Notes under the pieces: generated by a model | What the model saw: only the letters and a program-made list of their open reading frames with translations | What the model was told of the DNA's origin: nothing | Databases searched by the model: none | Shown here: piece after piece, positions 21,750 through 32,596 of the stretch | Layout of the letters: each line of letters starts with the position of its first letter | Position numbering within the stretch: position 1 is the stretch's first letter | Made by a program: the position numbers and the translations under genes | Assembly: GCF_040869045.1 (NCBI RefSeq) | Contig: NC_090319.1 | Span: 63,522,779-63,586,778 of the forward strand | Origin: Eurosta solidaginis | Lineage: Eukaryota; Arthropoda; Insecta; Diptera; Tephritidae | Length of the DNA: 64,000 nucleotides | Reading direction: 5' to 3'

Positions 21750-21934
21750 AAAGCAATAAAAAAAAATCAAAATAAAAGAAAATTTAACTAAATAAGAGCA
21801 AATAAAATAAAATAATAATCACATTTTAACTAGTAAATAAAATAATATGAAATAAAATGAAATAAAATAACATGAAAAAAATAATAATTTAATAAAAATA
21901 AAATTAAATAAAAATAAATTAAATAAAACAAGTA
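21750..21934. repeat. AT-rich (AAATA)n tract
   Basis: Irregular runs of AAATAAAAT. No coding content. Confidence 0.6.
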
Positions 21935-22450
21935 AGGAAGGCTAAGTTCGAGTGTAACCGAACATTACATACCCAGCTGCCAAATTACAGCTTGCAACAC
22001 TTTTAAATTACCTTCTATTAAAAGTGGGTGGTGCTACGCCTATTGTACAAAATTTTACTAATTTTATATTCTGCGTCATAAAGTCAACCCACCTAAAGCT
22101 TCATCGCTTTATCCTTCTTTGGTAATGAATTATAGCACTTTTTCGGTTTTTCGAAATTTTCGATATCGAAAAAGTGGGCGTGGTATTAGTCTGATTTCGT
22201 TAATTTTAAATAGCGATCTGAAATGAGTGCTCAGGAACTTACATACCAGATTTCATTAAGATATCGCAAAATTTACTCAAGTTATCGTGTTTACGGACAG
22301 ACGGACATAGCTAAATGAATTTATTTTTTCGCCCAGATCATTTTGATATATAGAAGTCTATATCTATCTCGAACAGTTTATGCCGTTACGGGGTACCGTT
22401 ATGCGAACAAAATTAATATACTCTGGGAGCTCTGCTCAGCTGAGTATAAA
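21935..22450 (+). repeat. Dipteran interspersed repeat ('aagtaaggaaggctaagttc' type)
   Basis: Starts 'aagtaaggaaggctaagttc' and ends 'ctctgctcagctgagtataa'. It shares long blocks, reversed, with 41215-42880, including 'gatatcgaaaaagtgggcg' and 'acagacggacatagc'. GTCC/GGAC-rich repeats of this sort resemble dipteran mini-me-type (Helitron-related) elements. No protein. This copy is about 0.5 kb, a third of the other one. Confidence 0.7.
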
Positions 22451-22787
22451 AATAACATAAACCAAAATTTAAATAAAATGAAGCAAAATGAAATAAAAAA
22501 AAAATAAAATAAAATAAAAGAAAACACAAACAAAAAAATAAATTCAAATTCAATAAAATAAAATAAAATAGCATACATTAAAAATAAAATGACGTAAAAA
22601 ATAAAATGAAACGAAATAAAATAAAATTAAGTTATATAACATAAAGTAAAAAAAAAAAATAAAAAATAAATAAAATAAAATAAAAAAATTAAAAAAAAAT
22701 TAATGGTGAAATGATAAAATAAATTGGCATAAAATAATATAAAATTGTATAAAACAATTCTTTTTGTTTTTATCGGCCTATTGATAA
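22451..22787. repeat. AT-rich (AAAAT)n tract
   Basis: Runs of AAAAT, AAATA and poly-A with a few G or C. No gene. Confidence 0.6.
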
Positions 22788-23280
22788 ATGATTCAAGGTT
22801 CGATTCGAGCTCAAGGCCTGAACAATAATTTTTTTTCTAATGATAATTATTGTTATTTTTTAGTTTTTCTAAATTTGAAAAATTGTATTTTGTTTTTGGA
22901 ATAGTAAGTAGAAAAATTTTTCAGACAACCTGCCATAGCTGCGCAGATAGATCCATTTCGAAGGGTGCTAAGCCTTCATTATCAGTACGCTTTAGCTATA
23001 CAGCGGTGGTTTGTTTGACTGGCAAATTTGCTACTTCTATTCCTTTTTACCAACTATATTTATTCAACTATGTTATTCAGTTCAAATTTAGAAAAATTAG
23101 CACCCTTCGAAATGGGTCTATCTGCGCAGCTATGGCAGGTTGTCTGAAAAATTTTTCTACTTACTATTCCAAAAACAAAATAAAATTTTTCAAATTTAGA
23201 AAAATTAAAAAATAACAATAATTATCATTAGAAAAAAAATTATTGTTCAGGCCTTGAGTTCGAATCGAACTTTGAATCAT
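22788..23280. mobile_element. Hairpin (foldback) element with about 183 bp arms
   Basis: 22788-22971 and 23096-23280 are inverted copies with few differences, sharing 'ctgcgcag' and 'tgccatagctgcgcagata' blocks, around a loop of about 125 bases. The arms begin 'atgattcaaggttcgattcg'. A 12-base direct repeat, 'tgtataaaacaa', lies at 22746-22757 and right after the hairpin at 23281-23292. No coding. The frames at 22850-23215 and 23164-23661 are by-products. Confidence 0.8.
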
Positions 23281-23505
23281 TGTATAAAACAAATTAAAAT
23301 GAAATAAAATAAAACAAAATAAAGTCAAGAAAAAGAAAAGATATAAGTGAAGAGAATAGAAAAAGTTAAGTAAAGTAAAGAAAAGAAAAGAAAAGAAAAG
23401 AAAAGAAAAGAAAAGAAAAGAAAAGAAAAGAAAAGAAAAGAAATGAAAAGAAAAGAAATAAATGGAAAAGAAAATAAAATAAAATAAAATAAAATATATG
23501 GAAAG
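23281..23505. repeat. (AAAAG)n microsatellite and flanking purine tract
   Basis: About 17 near-perfect AAAAG units from 23374 to 23458, followed by AAAAT units. On the minus strand this gives a Phe/Ser-rich open frame with no biological meaning. Confidence 0.85.
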
Positions 23506-24329
23506 AAAGGGCTGGTAAGGGAAGAAGAGGGAAGGAAATATAATAGAAAAGAGACCAAAGGTAAGGTGACGTCTGTACGGGTTGATCACAATCACTGGGC
23601 GAACTCTCGTTTTTATTAAAGTAAATACATCTCTTTGAAAAGCCGTTTTCAATATCTCCAATGTTGCCAGCGTTTAGATTTCCAATTGGCTATACCTTAA
23701 TGTTAGTTTAATTCTGATAACCAGTTATCAATTTCCTTTTCTGTACTCTGCTATGAGTGAAAGTGTTTCCCTCCCGGCATTTTGATCCTCTGCACTCTGA
23801 ATTTTCCTTTTTATTTCAAACTCCTATCATCGGATTTTTTTGGGGTACTCTACTGGTCATGCAAGCAAGCCTCTCCCGGAGCGAACTAATGCCTTTAAGT
23901 CTCTCTATCCTTTATTAAATTTAAATATTTATATGTTTCCTTGCCCTGGGGTGTGGGCATTACCTATCAATAGCGGTCTCTCTTTCCGAAGCTGCTTTAC
24001 ATTCGACACCATAACAGTTTTATTTCACAGCTTCATGAAATCCTCACATTTCCTTGATGGCGGCATGAGATGAACGACAAATATGATCCCACTGCTCTCT
24101 TACATCGGGTCAAGCACTTGGTTAATGTAGTTAACTAAAAACAATTTAAAACATTCCTAATAAATATTTAATTGTGTGAACTTAAACTTTAAAACGGTTT
24201 ATTTATTCTTTAGTATAAATACTAAATTGGGTCTATGCAAATTTGCGTTACACTTGACGGTTAATGTAAGTTTATCAAAATACCTACTAGTTTCATAATT
24301 TAGATTAGGTTCGACGTTTGGAAAATCAA
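23506..24329. other. Stretch without recognisable genes
   Basis: Contains a 77-codon plus frame (23840-24073) with no known motif. 24110-24300 is AT-rich and resembles weakly an LTR or untranslated region. Nothing firm. Confidence 0.3.
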
Positions 24330-24790
24330 AGAAGCGTAAAATCCAACACCAACGCCATCAATTGCAACTAAGACGTCGATCTACACGCAAAATCAAATTA
24401 TCTACGACAAGCATCAGACGGCGGAAGTTTACTTTGGAACCGAAAGCATTAACTCAGAACTGCTTTTCAATTTATCATTGACACCGGCGCCACACGACCG
24501 CAGCCTCCTTCACTTCGTCTTGTAGTGGCGCTTGATATTAAATACAATTTGACATTTCCATTAAAATTACTGCAATGTCTACAAACACACATTCAAGGCA
24601 TTGGCGAATTGTCGGCCAATCGCAGTGACTGTTGGGCCAGTAATAGGCACAGTGCTTTAATTCTAAAATTAGTCTACATGATATGTTATTAATCGAACAA
24701 GAGGGAGATCTCATTAAAGTCAAAAATTTGAAGCCTATCCATTTAGGGAAATATATATATAAAATATTTCAGCGCTAATTGTTAGATAGG
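24330..24790 (+). pseudogene. Possible LTR-retroelement protease remnant
   Basis: Around 24470-24530 a plus-strand frame reads 'FIIDTGATRPQPPS', the active-site signature of a retroviral-type aspartic protease. It is preceded by an Arg-rich stretch and followed by stops. The rest of pol is not visible. Low confidence, as it rests on one motif. Confidence 0.35.
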
Positions 24791-25800
24791 GATGGTTACG
24801 GAAATCGCGAAGGCTACTCCCATAAATGCTGTTTGCTGTACAGATATTGAAGGCCTTGGACGATTCTTCATCTTAAGTGTATTTAGCCACTCGAAGCAGT
24901 ACAGTAACGTGGATAGTCCTTCGATATTTGCCATCAACCTGCTTACCAATGATGCAAGTTACAATACTCTTCTTTTTTTTCTGCTGCCAGAGTAAGGGCA
25001 GTACTTTGTGCGTATCCATGATCTTTGTGCATGATTTTTATGGGTTTTGGGCTGTGAAGACTACGGAAATGTCGTCTACGTATCCGATTAAGAATGAATT
25101 ATAGAGAATTTCAAGATTGAGAAAAATCCATCGTAACTCACGTTCCACAGGTCACGACCGGGAATTGATCCCTGTGCTGCTCCGCATGTGACTTTCTTGG
25201 TATGCGGACTGCCTGAAATTTGATATATAAGTATGCGATTACTGAGATCCGATGACGCACTGTAACTATCATGGGCTTCAAAGTCTTTGCTCCAAGGCCG
25301 TCAGCATGGCGGTCGATCTCACTCCTTTTTTTACGTATAAGGTAACAAGAAAGACAACTCGCATGGATTTGACTGTGCTAATTCTTTGCTTGTAAGGACG
25401 ATTACATCTAAAATACATTTGCCAGGCCTGAAGCCACGGTGCCTGGGTCATTTAGCCTATCAAAATGCTGTCTAGCTAAGTGGACCTTGCATAATGGCCT
25501 GTATTTTAATGGCGCATACAGGTACTCTTTGCCTTTGCCAATTAGCACCAGCTGCTGCTTTTACCATGTTTCGGGGAGACATGCGTTTTACATATCCAGT
25601 ATGAGGTTTAGACGAATTTTCGCAATGTCTTTAGCTACTTGTGTTCGAACTCTGTTTGAGATTGTAACTTTGCTGTGTTATTTGCAGAGGTTTTTCAAGC
25701 GTGAGGATTTGAACTCCATCCCATTTCCGTTTGTTGCTATTCGTTATAGCGGCCCTCAACTGATTTATGTTTTGCTTGTGTGATTCTGCCTCGGTAGCAG
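24791..25800 (-). pseudogene. R1-clade-like non-LTR retrotransposon RT remnant
   Basis: Minus-strand frames contain RT motifs in order. Near 25560-25490 is 'LVLIGKGKEYLYAPLKYRPL', the entry motif. Near 25200 is 'VTCGAAQGSIPGRDLWN', the Q-G-S palm motif. Near 25080 is 'GYVDDISVVF', the YADD box with A changed to V. These resemble R1-type elements, which insert by target-primed reverse transcription. Frameshifts and stops separate the motifs, so it is dead. No endonuclease is seen. Confidence 0.7.
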
Positions 25801-25972
25801 CTTATCCTAAGCTTCTGGCTCTTGTATATACTCACTTTAGGCGTAGACAGTTTCTCCGTATCTCTGCTATTTCTTCAGTGCATCGTTAAACTGATTTTTT
25901 TACGCTGTTTCTCTGGTAGCATTGGCATAGATTTGTTGCGTGCGTGTTTGACGTCATGACTTCATGATTATG
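25801..25972. other. Short unassigned spacer
   Basis: No gene or repeat boundary recognised between the RT remnant and the solo LTR. Confidence 0.3.
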
Positions 25973-25976
25973 GTAT

Positions 25977-26588
25977 TGCAACGAATTTTGGAAAATTCCT
26001 GATTATTTTGCAGCTGGTTTTAATGTTTGAATTTCTGAACTGTCGAATAAATAACTCAAGTATTCAGTATAACACAACGTTCTTTAATTAGACTACTTTG
26101 TGAGTAGTACTTCACAATTATCGAGTATTTCACTAAAGCATGTTAAATCAAACGGATTCCTTATCGCTTGCGCTCGGCTGCTTTTATACCCTCAGTTAGC
26201 CTCGTTCACCTATTTTTCCTAAGGGCTAGCCTTCTCACGAACATGCCTTCGGAAACAATTGTATCTCATACTTGTTTATTTGGCTAAATACATTTATATC
26301 TATAGTTTATGTTTTTCTACTAGCTATATGCGTGTGTATGTGGGAGTAACAGCTTCTGCTCTTATCTGGTGATAACGTGATGTGTGATTGTTTCTCTTTC
26401 TTCTGCGCCCTACATATGTGTTTGTGAAATAATCTCTTCGCTTCGAGCTGCTTCGTTGCCTTCTATGTATGTGTGGCTGCTTGCTTTGATGTGTACACCT
26501 ACATAAGTGTGGCTGCTTGCTTTTTTTGTTCTTTTACATTTATTTAGTAGCACCATAGTGATGTATAGATCTGCTAATATTCGCCACA
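25977..26588 (-). mobile_element. Solo LTR (family L1), second copy
   Basis: A 612 bp unit flanked by GTAT at 25973-25976 and 26589-26592. On the minus strand it starts TGTGGCGAATATTAGCAG and carries 'gagggtataaaagcagc' (TATA) and an AATTAAAG-like signal. It matches the solo LTR at 4338-4918 over most of its length. The inner end reads TTGCA rather than TTACA. No internal region remains. Confidence 0.85.
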
Positions 26589-26629
26589 GTATCTTAAATG
26601 CAATCTTAAGCAGACTAATAATTTAGATA

Positions 26630-26736
26630 ATTTGCGCGGTTTTATGGTAGAGGCACCGAGGCTCCCTTGGAATTCAATGGGTTGTTTAGCTCAACACTTT
26701 AAAGCTATTGTCGACGTAATCTATAGCTTCTCCAAC
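26630..26736 (+). mobile_element. SINE-A copy, left part (interrupted by a hAT element)
   Basis: Worn SINE-A sequence ending '...atagcttctccaac', which resumes at 29708-29945 after the hAT transposon. Confidence 0.7.
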
Positions 26737-26796
26737 CAGGCCCGACGAGAGGAGGGGGGGGGGGGGGGATTGGGGATTCCCCCCGAGCCCGGGGTT

Positions 26797-27360
26797 ACTC
26801 AGGGGGCCCGCGATTTAAAGGCACTAAGCCATTTTTTTTAATTCAGGAGAGTCTTTAGTTGTTCATTGTGCCAATTTTAAGGCGAATTTCAAAAGCAACG
26901 AATATTGATAATGATTTTTTGTCTGGGCCTGGGGGAGACAATAAAAACATCAAACAAAGATGTGTTTCTCAGGGGCCCGCGATTTAGAGGTGCTAAGGCA
27001 TTTTTTTTTTTTTTTTCAATTCAGGAGAGTCTTTAGTTGTTCCATGTGGAGACAATAAAAACAACAAACAAAAATGTGTTTCTCAGGGAGCCCGCGATTT
27101 CGAGGTACTGAGGCATTTTTTTTTTTTAATTCAGGAGAGTCTTTAGTTGTTCCATGTGCAAATTTTAAGCCGAATTTCTAAAGCAACGAATATTGATAAT
27201 GATTTTTTGCCTGGGCCTGAGGAGACAATAAAAACATCAAACAAAAATGTGTTTCTCAGGCGGCCCGCGATTCAGAGGTGCTAAGGCATTTTGTTTTTTT
27301 TAATTCAGGAGAGTCTTTAGTTGTTCCATGTGGAGACAATAAAAACATCAAACAAAAATG
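26797..27360 (+). repeat. Four subterminal tandem repeats, alternating long and short
   Basis: Units start at about 26797, 26967, 27081 and 27254, each with 'cccgcgattt' (or 'cccgcgattc') and 'ttcaggagagtctttagttg'. Lengths are about 170, 114, 173 and 107 bases. The long units carry an extra stretch around 'gcaacgaatattgataatg'. The pattern long-short-long-short suggests duplication of a two-unit block. Confidence 0.85.
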
Positions 27361-27399
27361 CATGTTTACATAAATCCGAAATCGTGAAATTTTCGTGGC

Positions 27400-29363
27400 G
27401 ACACTGATGAAGGTTTATCTTTAAAAAGTCTTCCAACAATACCACAAACTCTGTATCAAAATCCAGATTATTTAAACACCTTCGATATCGGTACCGTGAA
27501 TAATGAGTTTTTGCGATCTGAACAAGTCAACGAAATAATTTGTCGAGGTTATTTTTCCACGTGATTGTCATGACGAGACATTTCCTACCTCGTGGTTAAA
27601 CAGAATCTTGCCAAATGGAGAGAAAGTGGAGCGTGACTTGTTAGTGTAGAGTTCCAGTAGGAATGCTGTTTATTGCCTACCATGTCGTCTGTTAAGTATC
27701 AATACTTTAAATCGTCCTAAAATTTGTTGTTCGGATATTCGAAATTCCAGGTATGGAAGAAGCTATACGATAAACTGCCATCACACGAAAATACTCAAGA
27801 TCACATTTAATGTTATATGCCATGGCGATCTTTACAAAATCTAATTCAAAAGGAGGCTAAAATTGATACACTTATCAACGACCAGCTAATCACTGAAACT
27901 CAAAAGTGGAAAGAAATTTTATAAAGAATTTTGGACACTATTTTATTTTTGATTGAAAGAGACCTAGCTTTCAGAGGCTAAAGTATATATCTTGGTGAAC
28001 GAAACAATGGAAATTTTTTGGGCATCTAAGATCTCATAAGCCATTATGATCCGATATTTAGAGATCATTTGGAGAAAGTTAGGATTTCACAACAGCAGCA
28101 CAAACGTTTACAAGTTCACTATCTTTCCCCAGACATTCAGAACGAGTTTATAGAAATTTGTGCAATGCACGCGAGGAAAATTATATTAGATCAAGGCAAG
28201 AAAGCCAAGTATTTTGCTATTATCGTTGATGCTATGCCTAATGCTAGTCACGTTGACTACGTTCATTTTGCGCTAACTCCATTTAAATTCGAAGGCAACA
28301 ACCCACAGTCTGAATTTATGTGGTGTTGATGCTGCAGAATGGTGTACGGTTGCAATTACTTTCTTCGGAGTTGTACAAAAATGTTTTACTATTTTCAGCA
28401 GCACTCCACAACGATGGGACATCCTCAAAAAAATGTACCGAACCTCTTCATAGTCTTTCAGTCAAAAGCCAAATTTGACTGCGCAAGAATACGGCGATGT
28501 TACCAGCATTCTCAAGTACATCAACAAGTTCGAAAGTATCTTGCTGTCCTCAATTTGGTTCAAAATACTGACTACCATTAATGAAAGAAATGTGGTCCTC
28601 CAAGCTAGAGACGCCACCATATAGGCTGAGGTCCGACATCTAGATGCCTTTTTAGCTAATTTGAAGTTGATCAGGAACCAATGGGAAACAGTTTTAAATG
28701 AATGCAGAAAAGTTGCTATTCAATTCAACATCTCGACAAAGTTTCCGGACATTTGAAAGAGAAAACCCAAAAGACGTTCTGAAGATAATTTAGATGATTA
28801 CGGATGATTCAGAGTCTGATTTTAAAAACAATACATTCCTGGTGATCGATTCCTTGATTCGGTAATCACTGGCATTACTGAACGATTTGCAGCTATGAGA
28901 AATTTGAGCGAGATGTTTTCCTTTTTGTGAAAATTTGAAGACATGGATGAAACTACGGTTCGGGCGAGCACAGCAAAATTTGTCGAAAAATACAAGTCGA
29001 ACATTTCACAAAGCTTAGAATGCGAAATAATTCACTTGAAACACATTTACGAAGCAAATTTTTTATAAAGGTCTGTCACCATTGGAATTGCTAAATGCCA
29101 TCTACATAAGTTCAAAATCTGTATACAATTTTCCCCACGTTTCTTTCGCTTTACGTATCTTTTGCAGTATACCTGTCACTGCAGCTAATGCAGAACGTTC
29201 CTTCAGCGTCCTCTCAAGAATCAAAAACTTTCATAGATCGTGTTCATCTCAAGAGCGAGTTTCAGGACTTGCCACGCTTTGTGTTGATATTAATATAAAA
29301 ATTTTGCAGCGGAAAAAGCAAGAAAAGCCACTCTTTGATATCCGAACCTTCTATATTGAATAA
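27400..29363 (+). pseudogene. hAT transposase pseudogene (TTF-type finger, DUF4371, hATC)
   Basis: Parts in order. About 27530-27760 resembles a TTF-type zinc finger ('YFPRDCHDETFPTSWLN') with an in-frame TAG. 28069-28329 is a DUF4371-like segment ('YLSPDIQNEFIEICAMHAR' and 'AKYFAIIVDAM', with the D expected in the catalytic core). 28339-28581 continues in a shifted frame. 29082-29363 is the hATC domain ('SIPVTAANAERSFSVLSR'). This order is that of zinc finger MYM-type-1-like hAT transposases. Several stops and frameshifts make it inactive. The last stretch ends TAA at 29361-29363, about 340 bases before the right terminus. Confidence 0.85.
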
Positions 29364-29707
29364 TTAAAATTTATAATCATCATTAAATTTATCAGAAATG
29401 TATTAAAATGTTACCAAATAACTAGAAAGGATTATTTGAAACCATATGTGGTTGTTAAAAGAGAATTTTATTTCTACGTTACAATAAAATATTATAAATA
29501 ATAAATATTCTGTTTTAATTTTATTGTTAGCTCTTAGTCCAAAAATCATTTAGTTGATGTGGCAAAAATTTTTTTGGTGTAATCCATCAATAATGATTCA
29601 TGAATGAGACGTCATTAATTCAAGTTAATCAAATGTATTAGTGGATTTTTTATAGGGGGCCCGTAAATTGTTTAGTCCCGGGCCCGGATTTTCTCTCTAC
29701 GGCCTTG

Positions 29708-29945
29708 TCTCCAACCCAACTGTCAACCCCACCTACCCGTGGATAACTCTGTTTGTTTAGCGGGCGAAGTTTAGGAGGACCTGGATGAAGTTTTAATTTG
29801 GTCATATCATATCACTCCCGCGATGGTCGGGCTAGTACCTTATGGTACCATATCTCGGAACCTACTGAATCAATATCCAACAAAAGAACATCAACATCGA
29901 TAAAACTCTCTAAAACTTTTGGAAAGTTTGGTTATCGATACGAGG
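29708..29945 (+). mobile_element. SINE-A copy, right part
   Basis: Continues 26630-26736. Recognisable from 'ccaactgtcaacccc', 'gatggtcgggctagtacctt' and 'acatcaacatcgataa'. The (CAA)n tail has decayed. Confidence 0.7.
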
Positions 29946-30584
29946 AAATGAAGAGTACGGCTTCATACCTCTCTCCAATGGCTCAACTAAAAATTAAAAT
30001 TTCGACGCATATTTTGACCACTATTCCCAATGATAACTATGCAAATATTTTATAAAATCTAGAATTCCTTTTGGTTGATAAACAAATCATTGAGCGTCTA
30101 AGTAGTTAATTAACATTTGAGTGGACAGAACTGCCTACACCCGCACCATGTAAACCCTACAACAGCTGTAATATTCATATTACATTTTTAGTTATAAACG
30201 TGTAAGTACCTAAGTCTATAAATTTACATGCAAATCCGATTTAACGGATTGATTAATTACTTGAATGCTCATAATGGCGCTTTGCATCAATTGAATATTT
30301 AATATAAAGATCAATTTTCTAGCTGCTTACTTAATTATATAAACATTAGAAGTTTTTTAGTTTAATCTAAGCTAGAAACAATTCTAAGTACTGACACTAA
30401 TTAAGTGGCTATGCTGGCACTTTTTTCCTTATGCAAATTATGAAAATATGAGCTCATGTCTGCGAGTCGTCACAGTTACTTATTATTTTTATAAACTTCA
30501 TCTGACTTTTGTTGAAGGAATTGGTTTACTATTTCACACAATAATCGTGATTTTGAATTAATTTAAACAACAACAAAACTCAAG
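29946..30584. other. AT-rich stretch without recognisable genes
   Basis: Stops in all frames. Possibly eroded Penelope sequence, since the endonuclease remnant follows directly, but no motif supports that. Confidence 0.3.
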
Positions 30585-30884
30585 CTCATGGCAAGGATTT
30601 CCGGTCACAGGTCAAACATAAAATTAAGGAACAGTTTTTCAGGAAATAAGACCGCCTTATCTGCCCACTGCAAAGATACAGGACATCACCCTGATTTTGA
30701 GAACGTAAATATATTGGAGAAGGAAAAACATTACCAAAAACGCTATACCTTAGAAATGCTACATATATTGAACACTCCTAGTGAAAAACGGATTAATTTT
30801 AAAATGGACACTGCCCACCGTGCGAGTGCTTATCGCAATTTGATTTTGAAACAACAGCAACATACACCGCGCTCACTTAAATAA
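30585..30884 (+). pseudogene. Penelope-like element, C-terminal GIY-YIG endonuclease fragment
   Basis: About 98 codons with 'TALSAHCKDTGHHPDFENV' and 'HYQKRYTLEMLHI', the end of the GIY-YIG endonuclease of Penelope-like retroelements, stopping at a natural terminus. The reverse transcriptase and the N-terminal endonuclease motif are absent upstream, so it is a 5'-truncated copy. The terminal-repeat-like sequence at 32370-32510 probably belongs to the same insertion. Confidence 0.75.
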
Positions 30885-31139
30885 GAATATTCAGCATCCA
30901 GCATACTTCAAGACAACAACTAAGCAAAAGGGGGTTGATATACATACTTAGTTATGTCTTGTTATTACATGTATTTTATTATTGTAAAATTTTTGTTTAT
31001 ACTTACTGTTCTTGAAAATTTGTTTACATTTGCGGTATTCTGTACATTTGTTTATTTTTCATACTTTCGCTTTTTGTACCTTCAACACAGATTTTTGGCC
31101 ATAGCTAATTTAGTCGATCGAACATATTTATATGAGTAA

Positions 31140-31723
31140 TGCGTCAGTTACCCACGAACGTACGTACCAAAAACGTGTCAGCTGACACGACCAATCTTAT
31201 GAGTGTGCAATGTAAACGAAAACTCACCGAGGTGCAACGCCCGTACGTACGTAGCCCGGAATGTAGAAATCAAAACAATTTTGATTTTTTCCGTAAGAAC
31301 GTGTCAGCTGATCGCTCTCTCACTAGACAGAGTTGCCTAGTAAACTTTTGTACGCTAATTTTTGACCGTTTGCAATTTTATGCAAAAACGCCTAATTAAA
31401 GTTTGAAAAATTGTGAAAATAATTCGAAATAATTATGTAAAAGTGCTGATTATAAATATTTTATCTATTTATACTTATTTAATATGTATTCCGGCCTTTT
31501 ACAATATCAAAAATTAAATTGGAAAAAGTTGATGTTTCCATAAGCATACATGCAAAATGGTCAATGGCAACAGTGCTTATCTGTAAACAATACATACACA
31601 AATATGTTATGTACATGTACACAGACGCACACATTGATTCCTACGGGCTTGAGAGTTCGGTCAAACGTGCTTCGTACGACAAACATCCGTACGTACGGCA
31701 CACGTCGGTGGGTAACTGCCGCA
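31140..31723. mobile_element. Harbinger-type MITE, copy 1 (584 bp)
   Basis: Begins TGCGTCAGTTACCCAC, ends with the inverse of TGCGGCAGTTACCCAC, and is flanked by TAA (31137-31139 and 31724-31726). TAA/TTA duplications of 3 bp are the mark of PIF/Harbinger transposons. It contains 'cgtgtcagctgacacg', a perfect 16-base palindrome, and repeated 'cgtacgtac'. The 86-codon frame inside lacks any family likeness. Confidence 0.85.
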
Positions 31724-31726
31724 TAA

Positions 31727-32310
31727 TGCGGCAGTTACTCACGAACGTACGTACCAAAAACGTGTCAGCTGACACGATCTATCTTATGAGTGTGCAATGT
31801 AAACGAAAACTCACCGACGTGCAACGCCCGTACGTACGTAGCCCGGAACGTAGAAATCAAAACAATTTAGATTTTTTCCGTAAGAACGTGTCAGCTGATC
31901 GCTCTCTCACTAGACAGAGTTGCCTAGTAAACTTGTGTGCCATAATTTTTGACCGTTTGCAGTTTTATGCAAAAACACCAAATTGAAGTTTGAAAAATTG
32001 TGAAAATAATTCGAAATAATTATGTAAAAGTGCTGAATATAAATATTTAATCTATTTATACTTTATTAATATGTATTCCGGCCTTTTACAATATCAAAAA
32101 TTAAATTGGAAAAAGTTCATGTTTCCATAAGCATACATACAAAATGGTCAATGGCAACAGTGCTTATCTGTAAACAATACACACAAAAATATGTTATGTA
32201 CATGTACACAGACGCACACATTGATTCCTACGGGCTTGAGAGTTCGGTCAAACGTGCTTCGTACGACAACCGTCCTTACGTACGGCACACGTCGGTGGGT
32301 AACTGCCGCA
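31727..32310. mobile_element. Harbinger-type MITE, copy 2 (584 bp)
   Basis: Same length and orientation as copy 1, differing at a modest number of sites, and sharing its left TAA with copy 1. The right TAA is 32311-32313. A long frame crossing the junction (31519-31986) is a by-product of the tandem arrangement. Confidence 0.85.
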
Positions 32311-32369
32311 TAAGTCGCTTATTATATGTATATACGTAAACATTATGTAGAATACGTTCTAATGGTTTG

Positions 32370-32510
32370 TTTTTTTTTTTTTTATACCCCTAGTCCCGAA
32401 GATGGCTTTAGAATAAAGCCGAAATATCGACAAGAATAAATTATACAACTATAATATAAAAAGTTGTGTTTTATTTAAATTGGCCTTCAGCTCAAAAATT
32501 TTAAAATATA
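32370..32510 (+). mobile_element. Penelope-type terminal repeat fragment
   Basis: Reads 'ccgaagatggctttagaata', a perfect 7 bp stem GGCTTTA/TAAAGCC (32404-32410, 32414-32420) and GAAA (32421-32424), then 'ttggccttcagctcaaaaat'. It matches the layout at 21589-21749. The first core position pair is CC where a hammerhead has CU, so this copy should be inactive as a ribozyme. Confidence 0.6.
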
Positions 32511-32524
32511 TAATTTAATATTTA

Positions 32525-32558
<34 letters not shown>

Positions 32559-32596
32559 ATTAATAGGTCTGGAAGCACTGTGACCTTTGTGCAGAT

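Larger units (their letters stand above)
26737..29707 (+). mobile_element. Decayed hAT transposon (ZMYM1-like group), 2971 bp
   Basis: Flanked by an exact 8 bp duplication, TCTCCAAC (26729-26736 and 29708-29715). Ends are imperfect inverted repeats: CAGGCCCGACGAGAGG at the left and CAAGGCCGTAGAGAGA at the right (reverse complement). GC-rich strings 'gggcccg' recur near both ends. The interior encodes a hAT transposase in broken frames. It inserted into a SINE-A copy. Confidence 0.92.

Noticed and set aside
23164..23661. 165-codon minus-strand frame rich in Phe and Ser
   Set aside because: It is the complement of the (AAAAG)n microsatellite and hairpin arm; composition alone explains it.
26797..27360. 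CRISPR array
   Set aside because: Only four units of unequal length, themselves similar throughout, with no repeat-spacer pattern, in a eukaryotic transposon.
31519..31986. 155-codon frame crossing the two Harbinger-type MITEs
   Set aside because: It spans the junction of two independent units and has no family likeness.
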